Shown here piece by piece: positions 17,345-26,409 of a DNA stretch of 64,000 bases. This DNA is from Hamadaea flava (GTDB lineage: Bacteria > Actinomycetota > Actinomycetes > Mycobacteriales > Micromonosporaceae). Both the position numbers and the translations under genes were made by a program. The stretch's first letter is position 1; each line of letters starts with the position of its first letter. The notes beneath the pieces were generated by a model that was not told the origin of the DNA, made no database searches, and saw only the letters and a list, made by a program, of their open reading frames with translations. The stretch spans positions 1,674,001 to 1,738,000 of the forward strand of contig NZ_JAMZDZ010000001.1 in the NCBI RefSeq assembly GCF_024172085.1, written 5' to 3'.

Positions 17345-18187
17345 CTACGGGTCGCCGACCGCGAGCAGCGCACGGGCCAGGGGTTCCAGAACCGCTGGGG
17401 TGTAGGGCGGGCGCAGGTAGACGATGACCAGGTCGGCGCCGAGTACGCCGAGCGCGGCGGCGGCCGCGGCCGTGGCGTGCGGGTCGCCGTCGTGGCGTAC
17501 CTGGGCCGACACGGTGATCTCGGCAGGGTCGCGACCAAGCGCAGCGCAGTGCCCGTGCAGCACTGCGCGGGCGCGGGTGAACTGCGCCGGGGTCGGGGTG
17601 TCGAAGTTGGCGTGCTGGGCGTAGCGGGCAGCGGTCCGCAGCGTGCGTTTCTCGCCGGTGCCGCCGACGCACAGCGGCGGGTGCGGCCGCTGGACGGGTT
17701 TGGGCTCGCACAACGCGCCGCGTAGCTGGTAGTAGGCGCCGTCGAAGTCGAAGCGGGTCTGCGTGAACATCCCGATGAGCACTCGGCAGGCCTCTTCGAG
17801 GCGGTCGCTCCGCTGCGCGGCGGGGCCCATCGCGATGCCGTACGCGTCGGACTCGTCGGCGTTCCAGCCGGCTCCCAGGCCGACCTCGAGGCGGCCGCCG
17901 CTGACGATGTCGACCGCGGCGGCCATGTTGGCCAGGACGGCCGGATGCCGGTAGTGCACGCCGGTGACGAGGGTGCCCAGCCGCAGGCGCCGGGTGGCCT
18001 GCGCGAGTGCGGCCAGCGTCGTCCAGCCTTCCAGGCGTGGGGTCAGCGGGTCGGCGGCGTGGGTGGGGTGGAAGTGGTCCGACGTCCACCCGGACTCGAA
18101 CACGTCGACGTCGTCGGCGGCCTGCCACAGCCGCAGGAGGTCGGTCCAGGTGGTGTCCTGCGGCGAGGTCTTGAAGGCGAAGCGCAC
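17345..18187 (-). CDS. LLM-class F420-dependent oxidoreductase
   Basis: A 280-residue luciferase-like monooxygenase-type protein: WTSDHFHPTH near residue 34, LEGWTTLAALAQATRRLRLGTLV, HPAVLANMAAAVDIVSGGRLEVGLGAGWN, and CVGGTGEKRTLRTAARYAQHAN. This pattern is typical of mycobacterial and actinomycete F420-dependent enzymes; FMN use cannot be excluded. The start is a GTG at 18187 with a weak ribosome-binding site; the frame stays open upstream but the sequence there is not protein-like. It is convergent with the ThuA-like gene with only 14 bases between them. Substrate unknown. Confidence 0.9.
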   Translation of the reverse strand: MRFAFKTSPQDTTWTDLLRLWQAADDVDVFESGWTSDHFHPTHAADPLTPRLEGWTTLAALAQATRRLRLGTLVTGVHYRHPAVLANMAAAVDIVSGGRLEVGLGAGWNADESDAYGIAMGPAAQRSDRLEEACRVLIGMFTQTRFDFDGAYYQLRGALCEPKPVQRPHPPLCVGGTGEKRTLRTAARYAQHANFDTPTPAQFTRARAVLHGHCAALGRDPAEITVSAQVRHDGDPHATAAAAAALGVLGADLVIVYLRPPYTPAVLEPLARALLAVGDP

Positions 18188-18252
18188 CCGTCGAAGGCTA
18201 GTGGCCCGTCGTTCCCGCCGCCGGCTCGAATGGCGCGCTGAGGAACAGTTTC

Positions 18253-19521
18253 TCAGGGCGCGATGAGGCCGCCGTCGAGGCCGCGGACGCCGGCCGCCCA
18301 GGCGTCGTGGCCGCTCAACCCGGCGGGGAACCGGGCGGCGGCCTGCTCGTCCAGGTCGATGCCCCAGCCGGGTTGCTCGTTCGGCTTCAGCCAGCCGTCG
18401 ACGATGCGCAGGGTTCCCGGAAACACCTCGTGCACGGCGTCGGAGTAGACGTGGCCTTCCTGGATGCCGAACGCGGCCGAGGTGACGTCCAGTGCGACAT
18501 TGGCCGCCGCTCCGACGGGCGAGGTGTCGCCGGGCGCGTGCCACGCGGTCCGCACGCCGACGAGTTCGGCCGCTGCCGCGAGCTTGCGGGCCGGGCTCAG
18601 GCCGCCGATCGCCGACACGTGGCACCGGATCAGGTCCACTCCCCCGCCGAGCACCAGCCGCGTGGCATCGCTCAGTGACGTGGCCAGCTCGCCGACCGCG
18701 ATCGGCACCGGGGACGCCGCCCGCACGGCGGGGAGCGCGTCCCAGTGCTCCGGCGGCAGGACGTCCTCGAGGAAGAACAGCCGGTACGGTTCGACGGACC
18801 GGGCCAGCACGACCGCCTGTTTCGGGGTGAGCCGCGAGTGCACGTCGTGCAGCAGCTCGACGTCGTCGCCGAGCCGTTCGCGGGCGGCGGCGAACAACTG
18901 CGGGGTGGTACGCAGGTAGTGCCCGACGTTCCAGCCCCGGGCGTATGGGGCACCGGGCAGCGTGTCACGGTCGAGCGGCGGCGCTCCGTAGGCGCCCGTC
19001 CCTGGTTGCGAGACCTGGAGCCGGAGGTGCCGCCAGCCCGCGGCCAGGAACCGTTCGGCGTCGTCGAGCGCGCTGTCGATGTCGCGGCCGGCGGCATGGA
19101 TGTAGGTGTCGGCGGCGGCGCGTACCTTGCCGCCGAGGAGTTCGTGCACGGGACGGCCCGCCCGTTTGCCGGCGATGTCCCAGAGCGCCTGGTCCAGTCC
19201 GGAGATCGCGTTGTTGCCGACCGGCCCGTCTCGCCAGTACGCGGAGAACCGTGCGAGCCGCGTCAGATCCTCGATGTCGCCCGGATAGCGGCCGACGACC
19301 AGCCGGGCGAGGTGCTCCTCCACGAAGGCGACGACCGATCGCCAGCGTTGGGTGAACGTGGCGCAGCCGAGCCCGAACAGCCCGTCGTCGGAGGTGTCGA
19401 CGCGGACCACCACGAGCGGGATGCCCTCCGGCGCGGTGACGATCGCCCGCACCCCGGTGATGCGTACGCCGTCGGGCGCCGGCCAGGGCTGGGCGAATGC
19501 TGGTTCAGCGGGCACGGTCAC
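18253..19521 (-). CDS. enolase-superfamily sugar-acid dehydratase (ManD-like)
   Basis: A 422-residue protein of the enolase superfamily, mannonate-dehydratase subgroup. Residues about 20-135 form the capping domain ending in ALWDIAGKRAGRPVHELLGG. In the barrel, LLHDVHSRLTP and FFLEDVLPPEHW carry the second and third metal-binding acids; IAVGELATS and WHAPGDTSPVGAAANVALD match the ManD/RspA family. Such enzymes dehydrate D-mannonate or D-gluconate, while some members are nearly inactive, so exact activity is uncertain. The product fits the polysaccharide-use context. It lies 65 bases upstream of the LLM oxidoreductase on the same strand. Confidence 0.88.
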   Translation of the reverse strand: MTVPAEPAFAQPWPAPDGVRITGVRAIVTAPEGIPLVVVRVDTSDDGLFGLGCATFTQRWRSVVAFVEEHLARLVVGRYPGDIEDLTRLARFSAYWRDGPVGNNAISGLDQALWDIAGKRAGRPVHELLGGKVRAAADTYIHAAGRDIDSALDDAERFLAAGWRHLRLQVSQPGTGAYGAPPLDRDTLPGAPYARGWNVGHYLRTTPQLFAAARERLGDDVELLHDVHSRLTPKQAVVLARSVEPYRLFFLEDVLPPEHWDALPAVRAASPVPIAVGELATSLSDATRLVLGGGVDLIRCHVSAIGGLSPARKLAAAAELVGVRTAWHAPGDTSPVGAAANVALDVTSAAFGIQEGHVYSDAVHEVFPGTLRIVDGWLKPNEQPGWGIDLDEQAAARFPAGLSGHDAWAAGVRGLDGGLIAP

Positions 19522-19551
19522 GGTTGGCTCCTGCTCGGGGACTCGTCAGTA

Positions 19552-19591
19552 CGCCGGCACCGCCCTGGCCGAGGCGAGGACGGTGCCGGCG
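19552..19591 (-). terminator. hairpin terminator after the beta-propeller gene
   Basis: A perfect 11-base inverted repeat (CGCCGGCACCG at 19552-19562 and its complement at 19581-19591) with an 18-base loop, starting about 8 bases beyond the stop at 19600 on the minus strand. It separates the GH9/propeller operon from the dehydratase gene. Confidence 0.7.
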
Positions 19592-19599
19592 GTGGCAGT

Positions 19600-20907
19600 T
19601 CAGCAGCTTATGCCGCCGTACGGAACCGACCAGGTGTCCTCGTACGCGACGCCGTCGACCCGGGCGAACGCCTTGACGGTGACGGTTCCGGCGGCCAGGG
19701 ACGCCCCGGTCGAGGTGAGGGTCGGCGCGAACGTCGCACCCGCGGCGAGGCCGGTGACCTTGCGTTCGCCGATCGCCGTGGTGAGGCGTACGTCGGTCGG
19801 CGCGGTGGAGCCGTTGGTCGCCGCCACGGTGATCGTGGCGAGTCCCGCCGAGGTGCATCCGGTGGTCGCGACGGCGTCCACGTCGAGGGCGTACGCGGGC
19901 GGCGCGAGGGTCGCCTTGGCGTACGCGACGGTGGCGTTGAGCCGGTCACCCGCCTCGTAGAACTGGTACAGCGTGCCGTTGTCGGTGACCAGTTCGGGCG
20001 AGGCCACCCGGCCGACGTCGTCGCCGACGCCGCTGGCCTGGTACAGCACGACCGGGGCGCCGACCGTCGTCAGGGTGGGATCGATCGTGCGGGCGAAGAT
20101 CTTCTTCGACGAGGCGTGGTACACGATGTAGAGCTGCCCGTCGAACTCCCACAGGTTCGCCGCCGAGACGTTCCCGGCGTCCAGCGATCCGGGAGTGACG
20201 ATCGGGGTGGGCCGGACCGTCCAGGTACGCCCGTCCACCGACTCGGCGACCCGGATGCGGCGGCTGTTCGCCGTGGTGTTCTCCATGTAGAACATCCCGT
20301 AGTGGTACGCCGACGCCGGATCGGGGTGCCGGAAGACGCGCGCGTAGGACGTCTCGGTGGTGGTCGTGCCGCCCATGGCGTTGTCGACGGCGGTCCCGCC
20401 GTAGCTGAACGTGATGCCGTCGGTCGACGTCGCGTACCGGGTCTGGTCGTTGCCGCCGTGGTAGTAGAGGAACAGCTCGCCCGCTTCCTGGTTCCAGATC
20501 GCGTCCGGGCTCGACACGTGGTTGACGCTGTAATAGGGCGACCAGACGTTGGCGATCAGCGGGTTCGCGGCGTACTCGGTCCACGGGCCGTCGAGGGAGT
20601 CGGCGTACATGAGCGAGATGCCGCCGGGGTTCTCGTGCGGCGCGTAGTACAGGTACCACTCGGCCAGCGGGGCGACGAAGTACTCCGAGGCGTGCAGGAT
20701 GCTGGGGAAGATGAACTCGCCGGTCGGGTTGTACGACAACTCTTCGGCGACGGTCACCTCACCGGCGTACGCGAGGGTGGGCAGTGTGGTGTCCGCTGCC
20801 GCAGGGCGGGCGGCAAGGCCGCTGACGGCGATCAGCGCCGTCGCGGTGGCCAGAGCTGCTCGCCGTAGGCGCGAGCGCCGCGGTCTGGACGGCGATTGAG
20901 GGGCCAT
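19600..20907 (-). CDS. secreted five-bladed beta-propeller protein (GH43/GH117-like fold)
   Basis: A 435-residue exported protein. An Arg-rich n-region and hydrophobic segment (residues 8-35, ending AARPAAA) form a signal peptide. Residues about 40-335 contain repeated propeller motifs such as WYLYYAPHENPGG, ISLMYADSLDGPWTEY, SPDAIWNQEAGELFLYYHGG, IRVAESVDGRTW and YIVYHASS, typical of glycosidases of the GH43/GH117 clans. The C-terminal 90 residues look like an immunoglobulin-like domain with two Cys. I cannot assign the catalytic acids with certainty. The ATG follows AAGGAG by 7 bases. It begins 20 bases after the GH9 stop, so both are probably one transcript. Confidence 0.8.
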   Translation of the reverse strand: MAPQSPSRPRRSRLRRAALATATALIAVSGLAARPAAADTTLPTLAYAGEVTVAEELSYNPTGEFIFPSILHASEYFVAPLAEWYLYYAPHENPGGISLMYADSLDGPWTEYAANPLIANVWSPYYSVNHVSSPDAIWNQEAGELFLYYHGGNDQTRYATSTDGITFSYGGTAVDNAMGGTTTTETSYARVFRHPDPASAYHYGMFYMENTTANSRRIRVAESVDGRTWTVRPTPIVTPGSLDAGNVSAANLWEFDGQLYIVYHASSKKIFARTIDPTLTTVGAPVVLYQASGVGDDVGRVASPELVTDNGTLYQFYEAGDRLNATVAYAKATLAPPAYALDVDAVATTGCTSAGLATITVAATNGSTAPTDVRLTTAIGERKVTGLAAGATFAPTLTSTGASLAAGTVTVKAFARVDGVAYEDTWSVPYGGISC

Positions 20908-20927
20908 GCTTTCGCTCCTTCGGGTGG

Positions 20928-23783
20928 TCACGAAACCGTGGGGCCGGTCTGTTGTGGGGTCACTGTGGGCGAGGAGGTCGTGTCGCCGGCCCGGACATAC
21001 CAGGCGTGCGGGCCTTTGGGCAGGGTGAGGCTCAACTGGTAGCCGGCGCCGTCGGTGACGTTCGTGTCCGCCGGGTCGACGGCGGTCATCGGCCGCACCA
21101 CCCCGTCGACGACGAGCTGCACGGCGAACGGCAGCTGGCCGTCGACGTCGGTGTACTGCGCGGAGAAGGTGAAGGTCGTCGTCGTGGACCCGGTGGCGGA
21201 GGAGACCGCCAGCCCGCCGAGCGTGGGCGCGGTGCCGGACGCGGTGTTGGTGAAGCTGATCGAGTCCACGTACAGCTCGCCGTCGACGTCGGCGGTCTGT
21301 TGTTGCCAAAGCTCCAGCTTCGCGGCTGAGCGGTCGAGGCCGGGGAAGGCGTTGAGGTCGAACTGGTAGGTCGTCCACGCGTCCGGAACGGTGAGGAACG
21401 TGGTGCCGGAGACCCGATGGCTGGAGTCGGCGTCGGTCATCTGCAGCCACACCCGGTTGCCCGGCGACGGGCTCCGCATCACGACCGTGACGTAGCGATA
21501 GCCGGACAGATCCGCGACGTCGTGCCACGGCTGATATTTCGCCTGGGACGCCGCGGTGGCGGGGTTCTGCACGAATCGGCCGGCGGTACGCCCGTCGTAG
21601 ACGACCTTGCTCGCCGAGCCGACCCCGGCGTTGTTGTTCCACCAGTTCACCCAGGTAAATCCCTGTGCGCCGAACACGCCGTCGCCGCCGAAGCCATCGT
21701 AGAGCAGCGGGGTCTCGGGGCTCGGCAGGGGCGGCGCGATCGTGTAGTGCGTCGACCCGTAGCTGTACGCACCGCTGGCCTGGGCGCCGCGGACGTCCAC
21801 CCGGGTCGTGGTGTACGGCTGGAGGCCGCTGACGTCGACCACGGCGGTGGAGACGCCGCCGCCGGCGCTGGTCATCGGTTGCCAGTCGGGACCGATCCGG
21901 TGGTCGGTCAGCGAGGTCCCGCTCTGGGCGAACACCGTGACGTTGCCGGTGACGTAGTCGCCGATGAGCGGGGACGTGACCGACATGGCGGTGGGCGGCG
22001 TGCCGACGGTGGTCGGGGCGTCGTTGATGTCGGCCAGCCCGACGATCGAATACAGCAGACCGGCCTGGATGCTGATCGAGTACTCGTTGTACCGCCACTG
22101 CTGACCGCTGTCAGTCCACAAAGGTCGGTCTTCGTACCACGGGCTCGCGCTGCGGGCGTCGAGGGGGTCCTTCGCGTTGGGTCCGCTGACCAGCGCTCCC
22201 GGGATGACGACGCCGTCGCCGGTCTCGCTCTGCGCCTGCTCGTCCAGCCGGGTGTGGAGGAACTTGACGGAGTTCTGCCCGATGCCGGAGACCCAGCTGA
22301 TGTTCCAGGGGTTCGCGCCGAACAGCCAGTACGTCCCGCGCAGGACGGCCTTGAGTGCCCGCTGGTCGCCGAACAGCTCGTAGTAGCGCAGCGCGTCGGC
22401 CATGTAGGAGGCGTGCGGTTCGTTGACGCCGAAGTTCTTGAACTGGTTGACGACGCCGTACGGAGTGTCGTCGGTGGACGAGAGGATGTAGTCGAGCTGG
22501 TTCTTCAGGAAACGCTGGATGGTGGTCTTCCCCGTCGCCGTCGCGATCGGGTACAGCTCCGCCATCGACAGGGGTGCCATGTCCCAGTAGTTGGTCGAGG
22601 ACCGGACGCTGAAGGCGGTGGCGGCGATGGTCGTCTCGGCGGCGTCCCGCAGCGTCTGATCGCCGGTCAGCAGGGCGAGTTCCGCTTGGGCGAACAGCAG
22701 CGAGTTGGCGATGCCGTCGCGGGTGGAGTACGAGCCGATGGGGTCGGCCTGATGGGCGACCGCGTAGTTGTAGTACACCAAGGCGGTCTGCTCGCATTGG
22801 GCGGCGAAGGCTTGGTACGCCGCGACCTGTGCGGGGGCGATGTGCCCGCGCGTGACCGCGGTCTCGATCGCTCGGGCGGTCGCGGCCAGGGTGCCCGCGG
22901 CCTTGGCCGAGCCGCCGACGCCGAGCCCGGAGATCCGGCGGTCGTCGGCGGTGCCGATGACTCCGTCGGTCTGGGTCTCCGGGTGGGTGAACCCGCCGCT
23001 GCCCTTGATGTCGTACATGGCGCCGCCGAAGGCGACGGCGAACCGCAGCAGGTATTCGCTGCCGAACCGGGCCTCGTCGATCAGATCGGGTACGCCGTTG
23101 CCGTCGTTGTCGAACGCGACGGCGGGCGCCGCCGCGTGGCGCAGGTAGCTGATGGCGATCGAGCCGCCCACCCATTGGTTGCCGGCGTACTTGCCGTAGT
23201 CGCCGGCGTCGTACCACCCGCCGGTGAGCGCGTAGTGCTCGGTGCCGTCGGCGGACGCGGCGTCGTCGAGGTGCCCGGCCGCGTGGAAGATCTCCGGGCT
23301 CGGCGCGATGTCGCTGTATCCGGTCGGATACACGTCGGCGGTGGCCACGCCGGATCGCTGGATCCGGTAGAACGCCGTCATCTCGTCGAGGTAGCTCGTC
23401 CAGACGTCGGCCATGATCGCGAACCGGGGTGACGCGACGCCGCCCACCACCAGCGCGTAATCCCCGCCGGCGGTCGTCAGCCCGGCGAACTCCACCACGT
23501 ACACGTGGTTCCCCCAGGTCACGCCCCGGTCGAGCAGTACGCAACTCGGCACGACGACCGTCGAGCCTTGGACGATCTGGCAGGTCGTCGCGACCGGCAG
23601 CTTCGCGTCGGCGACCGCATAGCCGACCTTGTACGCGTTGGAGCTGTAGCCCGCCTGGCTCACGGCGACTTCGAGCACGGTGGCCGCGGCGGCGGGAGCC
23701 GCGGTCACTGTGACGGTGAGTGGGATGGCGGCCGCTACCGCTGCGGCGAACGCCCATCCTCGGATCCGGAATGTCTCGAACAT
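20928..23783 (-). CDS. secreted GH9 glycoside hydrolase (endoglucanase type)
   Basis: A 951-residue secreted enzyme. Residues 1-33 form a signal peptide. An N-terminal Ig-like domain (about 36-125, starting VSQAGYSSNAYKVG) precedes the GH9 barrel (about 130-590). The GH9 signature GGWYDAGDYGKY supplies the catalytic Asp pair D192/D195, and E567 in YNEYSISIQAGLL is the general acid. After it come an Ig/X2-like module and a beta-sandwich module (about 700-860, with LYDGFGG and RVWLQMTDADSS) that may bind carbohydrate, then a last Ig-like module. I chose the ATG at 23783 because GGGGAGG lies 5 bases upstream; an ATG at 23843 lacks this. It probably cleaves beta-1,4-glucan outside the cell. Confidence 0.93.
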   Translation of the reverse strand: MFETFRIRGWAFAAAVAAAIPLTVTVTAAPAAAATVLEVAVSQAGYSSNAYKVGYAVADAKLPVATTCQIVQGSTVVVPSCVLLDRGVTWGNHVYVVEFAGLTTAGGDYALVVGGVASPRFAIMADVWTSYLDEMTAFYRIQRSGVATADVYPTGYSDIAPSPEIFHAAGHLDDAASADGTEHYALTGGWYDAGDYGKYAGNQWVGGSIAISYLRHAAAPAVAFDNDGNGVPDLIDEARFGSEYLLRFAVAFGGAMYDIKGSGGFTHPETQTDGVIGTADDRRISGLGVGGSAKAAGTLAATARAIETAVTRGHIAPAQVAAYQAFAAQCEQTALVYYNYAVAHQADPIGSYSTRDGIANSLLFAQAELALLTGDQTLRDAAETTIAATAFSVRSSTNYWDMAPLSMAELYPIATATGKTTIQRFLKNQLDYILSSTDDTPYGVVNQFKNFGVNEPHASYMADALRYYELFGDQRALKAVLRGTYWLFGANPWNISWVSGIGQNSVKFLHTRLDEQAQSETGDGVVIPGALVSGPNAKDPLDARSASPWYEDRPLWTDSGQQWRYNEYSISIQAGLLYSIVGLADINDAPTTVGTPPTAMSVTSPLIGDYVTGNVTVFAQSGTSLTDHRIGPDWQPMTSAGGGVSTAVVDVSGLQPYTTTRVDVRGAQASGAYSYGSTHYTIAPPLPSPETPLLYDGFGGDGVFGAQGFTWVNWWNNNAGVGSASKVVYDGRTAGRFVQNPATAASQAKYQPWHDVADLSGYRYVTVVMRSPSPGNRVWLQMTDADSSHRVSGTTFLTVPDAWTTYQFDLNAFPGLDRSAAKLELWQQQTADVDGELYVDSISFTNTASGTAPTLGGLAVSSATGSTTTTFTFSAQYTDVDGQLPFAVQLVVDGVVRPMTAVDPADTNVTDGAGYQLSLTLPKGPHAWYVRAGDTTSSPTVTPQQTGPTVS

Positions 23784-23852
23784 GACATCCTCCCCACCCG
23801 GACGCCATCGCCCAGGTTGGATCAGTGTCACACCCGATCTCACATTAACACA

Positions 23853-23895
23853 AGGTTTCGAAACTCGACTGTCGAAACCTTTCAGAAACGAAACT
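23853..23895. promoter_or_regulatory. operator-like inverted repeat upstream of the GH9 operon
   Basis: A perfect 9-base inverted repeat (AGGTTTCGA at 23853-23861, TCGAAACCT at 23872-23880, 10-base spacer) followed by GAAACGAAAC at 23885-23894. It lies about 70 bases upstream of the GH9 start in a locally AT-rich 165-base region after the DeoR-LacI type regulator stop. A matching half-site GGTTTCGAA occurs at 25100-25108 upstream of that regulator. This is inferred to be its binding site. Confidence 0.65.
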
Positions 23896-23948
23896 TTTGG
23901 TTACCGCGCCACTTCCGGCTTCAGCCGGGCAGGGCAGGGCACGGCGTC

Positions 23949-25028
23949 TCAGCGCGCCGGGCTCGCCGTCGACGAGCGGACCACGAGACGGGGCTCGACC
24001 TCCATGTGCAGCGGTGCCGACGGCTCGTCACCGCGCTCGATGCTGTCGAGCAGCAACCGCGTCGCGAGCGAGCCGACCGTCTCCCGGTCCGGCGCGACCG
24101 CCGACAGCGGCGGGTCGGCGAAGACGGAGATCTCGTCGTCGTACGCGATGATCGACAGGTCGCCGGGAACGCTGAGACCGGTGCTCCGTGCCCGATGCAC
24201 CAGAGTGAGCAGCGAGTTCTCGTCGCCATGGCAGAACAGCGCCGTCGCGCCATGCTGCCGCAGCCGATCGAGCACCAGCTCGACGCCGTCGGGCTTCCAG
24301 GTCGGCTCCCCGCCCAGCACGTCGGCCCCGAGCAGGATCGCCTCCTTCTCCAGCCCGGCCTGCCCGATGGCTCGCCGCCACCCGGCTCGGACGAGGTCGG
24401 CGGTCTGGGTGCGACCACGGCTGATCATGGCGATCCGGCGATGCCCGAGCCCGACCAGGTGGCGTACCGCGCCGATCGCGCCCCGCTCGTGCGCGGTGCG
24501 GACAGTCGACGGCCCGCCGAGCCCGCCGGCCGGCAGCGTACGCTCCACCAGCACGATCGGGACGCCGGCCGATTCGAGGCGCTCCCGCAGCTGCCGGTCG
24601 TCGTCGTCCAGCTGGATCGACGGCGCGTACAGCACGCCGCCGACGCCGTCGCGGACGAACTCGCCGAGCAGGTGCAGTTCCCGGTCGAGGCTGTACTCCG
24701 ACACGACCAGCTGCATCTCGCCGCCGCGCCGGCGTACCGCCGCCGAGACGCCGGCCGCGATGTGCCGGTAGTAGTACGACGTCGGCACGATGAGGCCGAT
24801 CGTGCCACCGAACGACGGCTGCGACGACGCGGCGGCCGAGTCCGGGCGTACGCGGAGCATCGCTCCGCCGCGTACCTTGTCGAGCACGCGTTCGTCCACG
24901 AGGGCGTCGAGGTCCCGGCGGATCGTCACATGGGAGACGCCCAGCTCGGCGACGAGCCGGGTGACCTTGACCGACCCATCCTCCCGGGCACGCGCGAGGA
25001 TGTGTGCACGTCGTTCCGCGGCGAGCAT
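23949..25028 (-). CDS. DeoR-type HTH / LacI-type sensor transcriptional regulator
   Basis: A 359-residue regulator. Residues 5-55 are a DeoR-type winged helix (RRAHILARAREDGSVKV ... LGVSHVTIRRDLDALVDERVL). Residues about 75-359 are a LacI/PBP1-like sensor (IGLIVPTSYYYRHIAAGV, GVPIVLVERTLP, GLGHRRIAMIS, DLSIIAYDDE). This hybrid layout is seen in actinobacterial sugar regulators. Inverted or half-site GGTTTCGAA elements lie both upstream of the GH9 operon and upstream of this gene, which supports autoregulation and local control. The effector is probably an oligosaccharide or sugar acid, by context only. Confidence 0.9.
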   Translation of the reverse strand: MLAAERRAHILARAREDGSVKVTRLVAELGVSHVTIRRDLDALVDERVLDKVRGGAMLRVRPDSAAASSQPSFGGTIGLIVPTSYYYRHIAAGVSAAVRRRGGEMQLVVSEYSLDRELHLLGEFVRDGVGGVLYAPSIQLDDDDRQLRERLESAGVPIVLVERTLPAGGLGGPSTVRTAHERGAIGAVRHLVGLGHRRIAMISRGRTQTADLVRAGWRRAIGQAGLEKEAILLGADVLGGEPTWKPDGVELVLDRLRQHGATALFCHGDENSLLTLVHRARSTGLSVPGDLSIIAYDDEISVFADPPLSAVAPDRETVGSLATRLLLDSIERGDEPSAPLHMEVEPRLVVRSSTASPAR

Positions 25029-25099
25029 GGCGAGTCCTTCCGTGACGATCTTCCGTAGCTGACAGCGATGAGTCCGGCACTAATATTAGAGACCGCGGC

Positions 25100-25108
25100 G
25101 GTTTCGAA
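25100..25108. promoter_or_regulatory. half-site GGTTTCGAA upstream of the DeoR-LacI type regulator
   Basis: Nine bases matching eight bases of the GH9-operon arm plus one, located 72 bases upstream of the regulator ATG in an AT-richer stretch that also holds TAATATTAG at 25081-25089. It is a candidate autoregulatory site; a nine-base match alone is weak. Confidence 0.4.
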
Positions 25109-25149
25109 CTCTTACGGTCTCGTGCCTTCTTGCACCGGCGGTGGCCCGC

Positions 25150-26205
25150 TCAGGCGAGGGTGCTGAGGCCGGCGGCTTCGACCTGGTGCTCCAGCGGCCG
25201 GCGGTCGAGGAACCGCTCCAGCTCGTCGAGCGCCGAGTCGGCCAACCGGCGCGTCTCCCCGTGCATCGATCCCGCGATATGCGGAGTGAGCTGAACCGAC
25301 GGCAGCTCATACAGTGGCGAATCGGCCGGCAGCGGTTCGTCCTCGGTGACGTCGAGGATGGCCCGGATGTGCCCGGCACGGCAGGTGTCGATGAGGGCCG
25401 CGGTGTCGATCAACCCGCCGCGTGCGGTGTTGATGAGCACGGCGTCCTTCTTGAGCAGCGCGAGCCGGCGACGGTCGAGCAGATGACGAGTCTCCGGAAG
25501 TTCTGGGGCGTGCAGGCTGACGATGTCCGACGAGCGCAGGAGGTCGTCGAGGTCGGCCAGCGTCACGCCAAGCCGCGCCGCCTGGTCGCGGTCCACAATG
25601 GGGTCTGCCGCGAGCACGGTGAAGTCGAACGGCTGGAGCAGCTCGGCCACCCGGCGGCCCACCCGCGACAGCCCGACGAGTCCGACCACGGCGCCATGGT
25701 TCAGCGTCGGCGGAACGAGGTCCCGCCACGCACTGTCACCGTCGCGGTGTCGCCGGTACCCCTCCACGTAGCGCCAGGTCCGTCTGCCTTCGAGCAGGAT
25801 GCTGGCCAGGGTGAACTCGGCGACCGGCTTCGCGTTGGCCGCCGCCGCCGAGGTGACGACCAGTCCTCGCTGCCAGGCAGCCGGCGGGATGTTCGCCTTC
25901 ACCGACCCGGCCGCGTGGAAGACGGCGCGCAGGCGGGGTGCGGCGGCCAGGACCTCGTCGTCGAGCGGTGGACAGCCCCACCCGGTCAGGAGCACCTCGA
26001 CCTCGCCCAGCTCGGCTCGGACTCGCCCGTCGTGGAAGGAGCCGGCAGGTAGCGGCCCGCGTACGTCGCAGAGGTGGCGCAGCCGATGCAGGCGCGGGGC
26101 GTCGAACATGTCGCGGAAGTGTCGTTCTCCCATGACGACGAGGGTCCGTGGCCGGGAAGCGGGGGCCAGCCGGGCGATGCCGGCGTGGTCGTCGCTGGAA
26201 CTCAT
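25150..26205 (-). CDS. D-isomer-specific 2-hydroxyacid dehydrogenase
   Basis: A 351-residue NAD(P)-dependent dehydrogenase. The catalytic-domain half has LLTGWGCPPLDDEVLAAAP; the Rossmann half has the GLVGLSRVGRRVAELL nucleotide loop, then SLHAPELPETRHLLD, the catalytic Arg in INTARGG, the Glu in DVTEDEPL and the His in LTPHIAGS. It would reduce a 2-keto acid or oxidise a D-2-hydroxyacid; the physiological substrate is unknown but fits sugar-acid breakdown. The ATG at 26205 was chosen; a GTG at 26223 is an alternative and neither has a strong ribosome-binding site. It is divergent from the ABC operon. Confidence 0.9.
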   Translation of the reverse strand: MSSSDDHAGIARLAPASRPRTLVVMGERHFRDMFDAPRLHRLRHLCDVRGPLPAGSFHDGRVRAELGEVEVLLTGWGCPPLDDEVLAAAPRLRAVFHAAGSVKANIPPAAWQRGLVVTSAAAANAKPVAEFTLASILLEGRRTWRYVEGYRRHRDGDSAWRDLVPPTLNHGAVVGLVGLSRVGRRVAELLQPFDFTVLAADPIVDRDQAARLGVTLADLDDLLRSSDIVSLHAPELPETRHLLDRRRLALLKKDAVLINTARGGLIDTAALIDTCRAGHIRAILDVTEDEPLPADSPLYELPSVQLTPHIAGSMHGETRRLADSALDELERFLDRRPLEHQVEAAGLSTLA

Positions 26206-26223
26206 GCGGCGATTCGACCACAC

Positions 26224-26409
26224 CTGATCAACTTATCGCAACTATCAGAACGAAATGAGAACCTATCGACACATGGTCTTGCGTTTCTGGACTGTTTCTT
26301 TAATCATGGGGGCGTCACACGCCGTGGCGGCCCGTCCGCCGGCCCGAGACGTCCACGGTCGTGGCCCACCCGTCGCGCTGCACCGCGCAGCCGATCCCGA
26401 GGAGCCAAC
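26224..26409. promoter_or_regulatory. divergent AT-rich promoter region
   Basis: The 186 bases between the dehydrogenase and the ABC operon contain an AT-rich half (26224-26310), with two GTTTC pentamers at 26283-26287 and 26294-26298 that echo the GTTTC/GAAAC elements near the GH9 gene, and TTTAAT just after. No convincing -35/-10 pair can be fixed. Confidence 0.35.

Noticed and set aside
17345-18625. 426-residue version of the LLM oxidoreductase
   Set aside because: The extra upstream 146 codons are Arg-rich, overlap the dehydratase and lack any family similarity; the domain starts at the GTG at 18187.
21417-23432. 671-codon plus-strand frame opposite the GH9 gene
   Set aside because: A GC-skew shadow; the minus-strand GH9 signature residues are intact.
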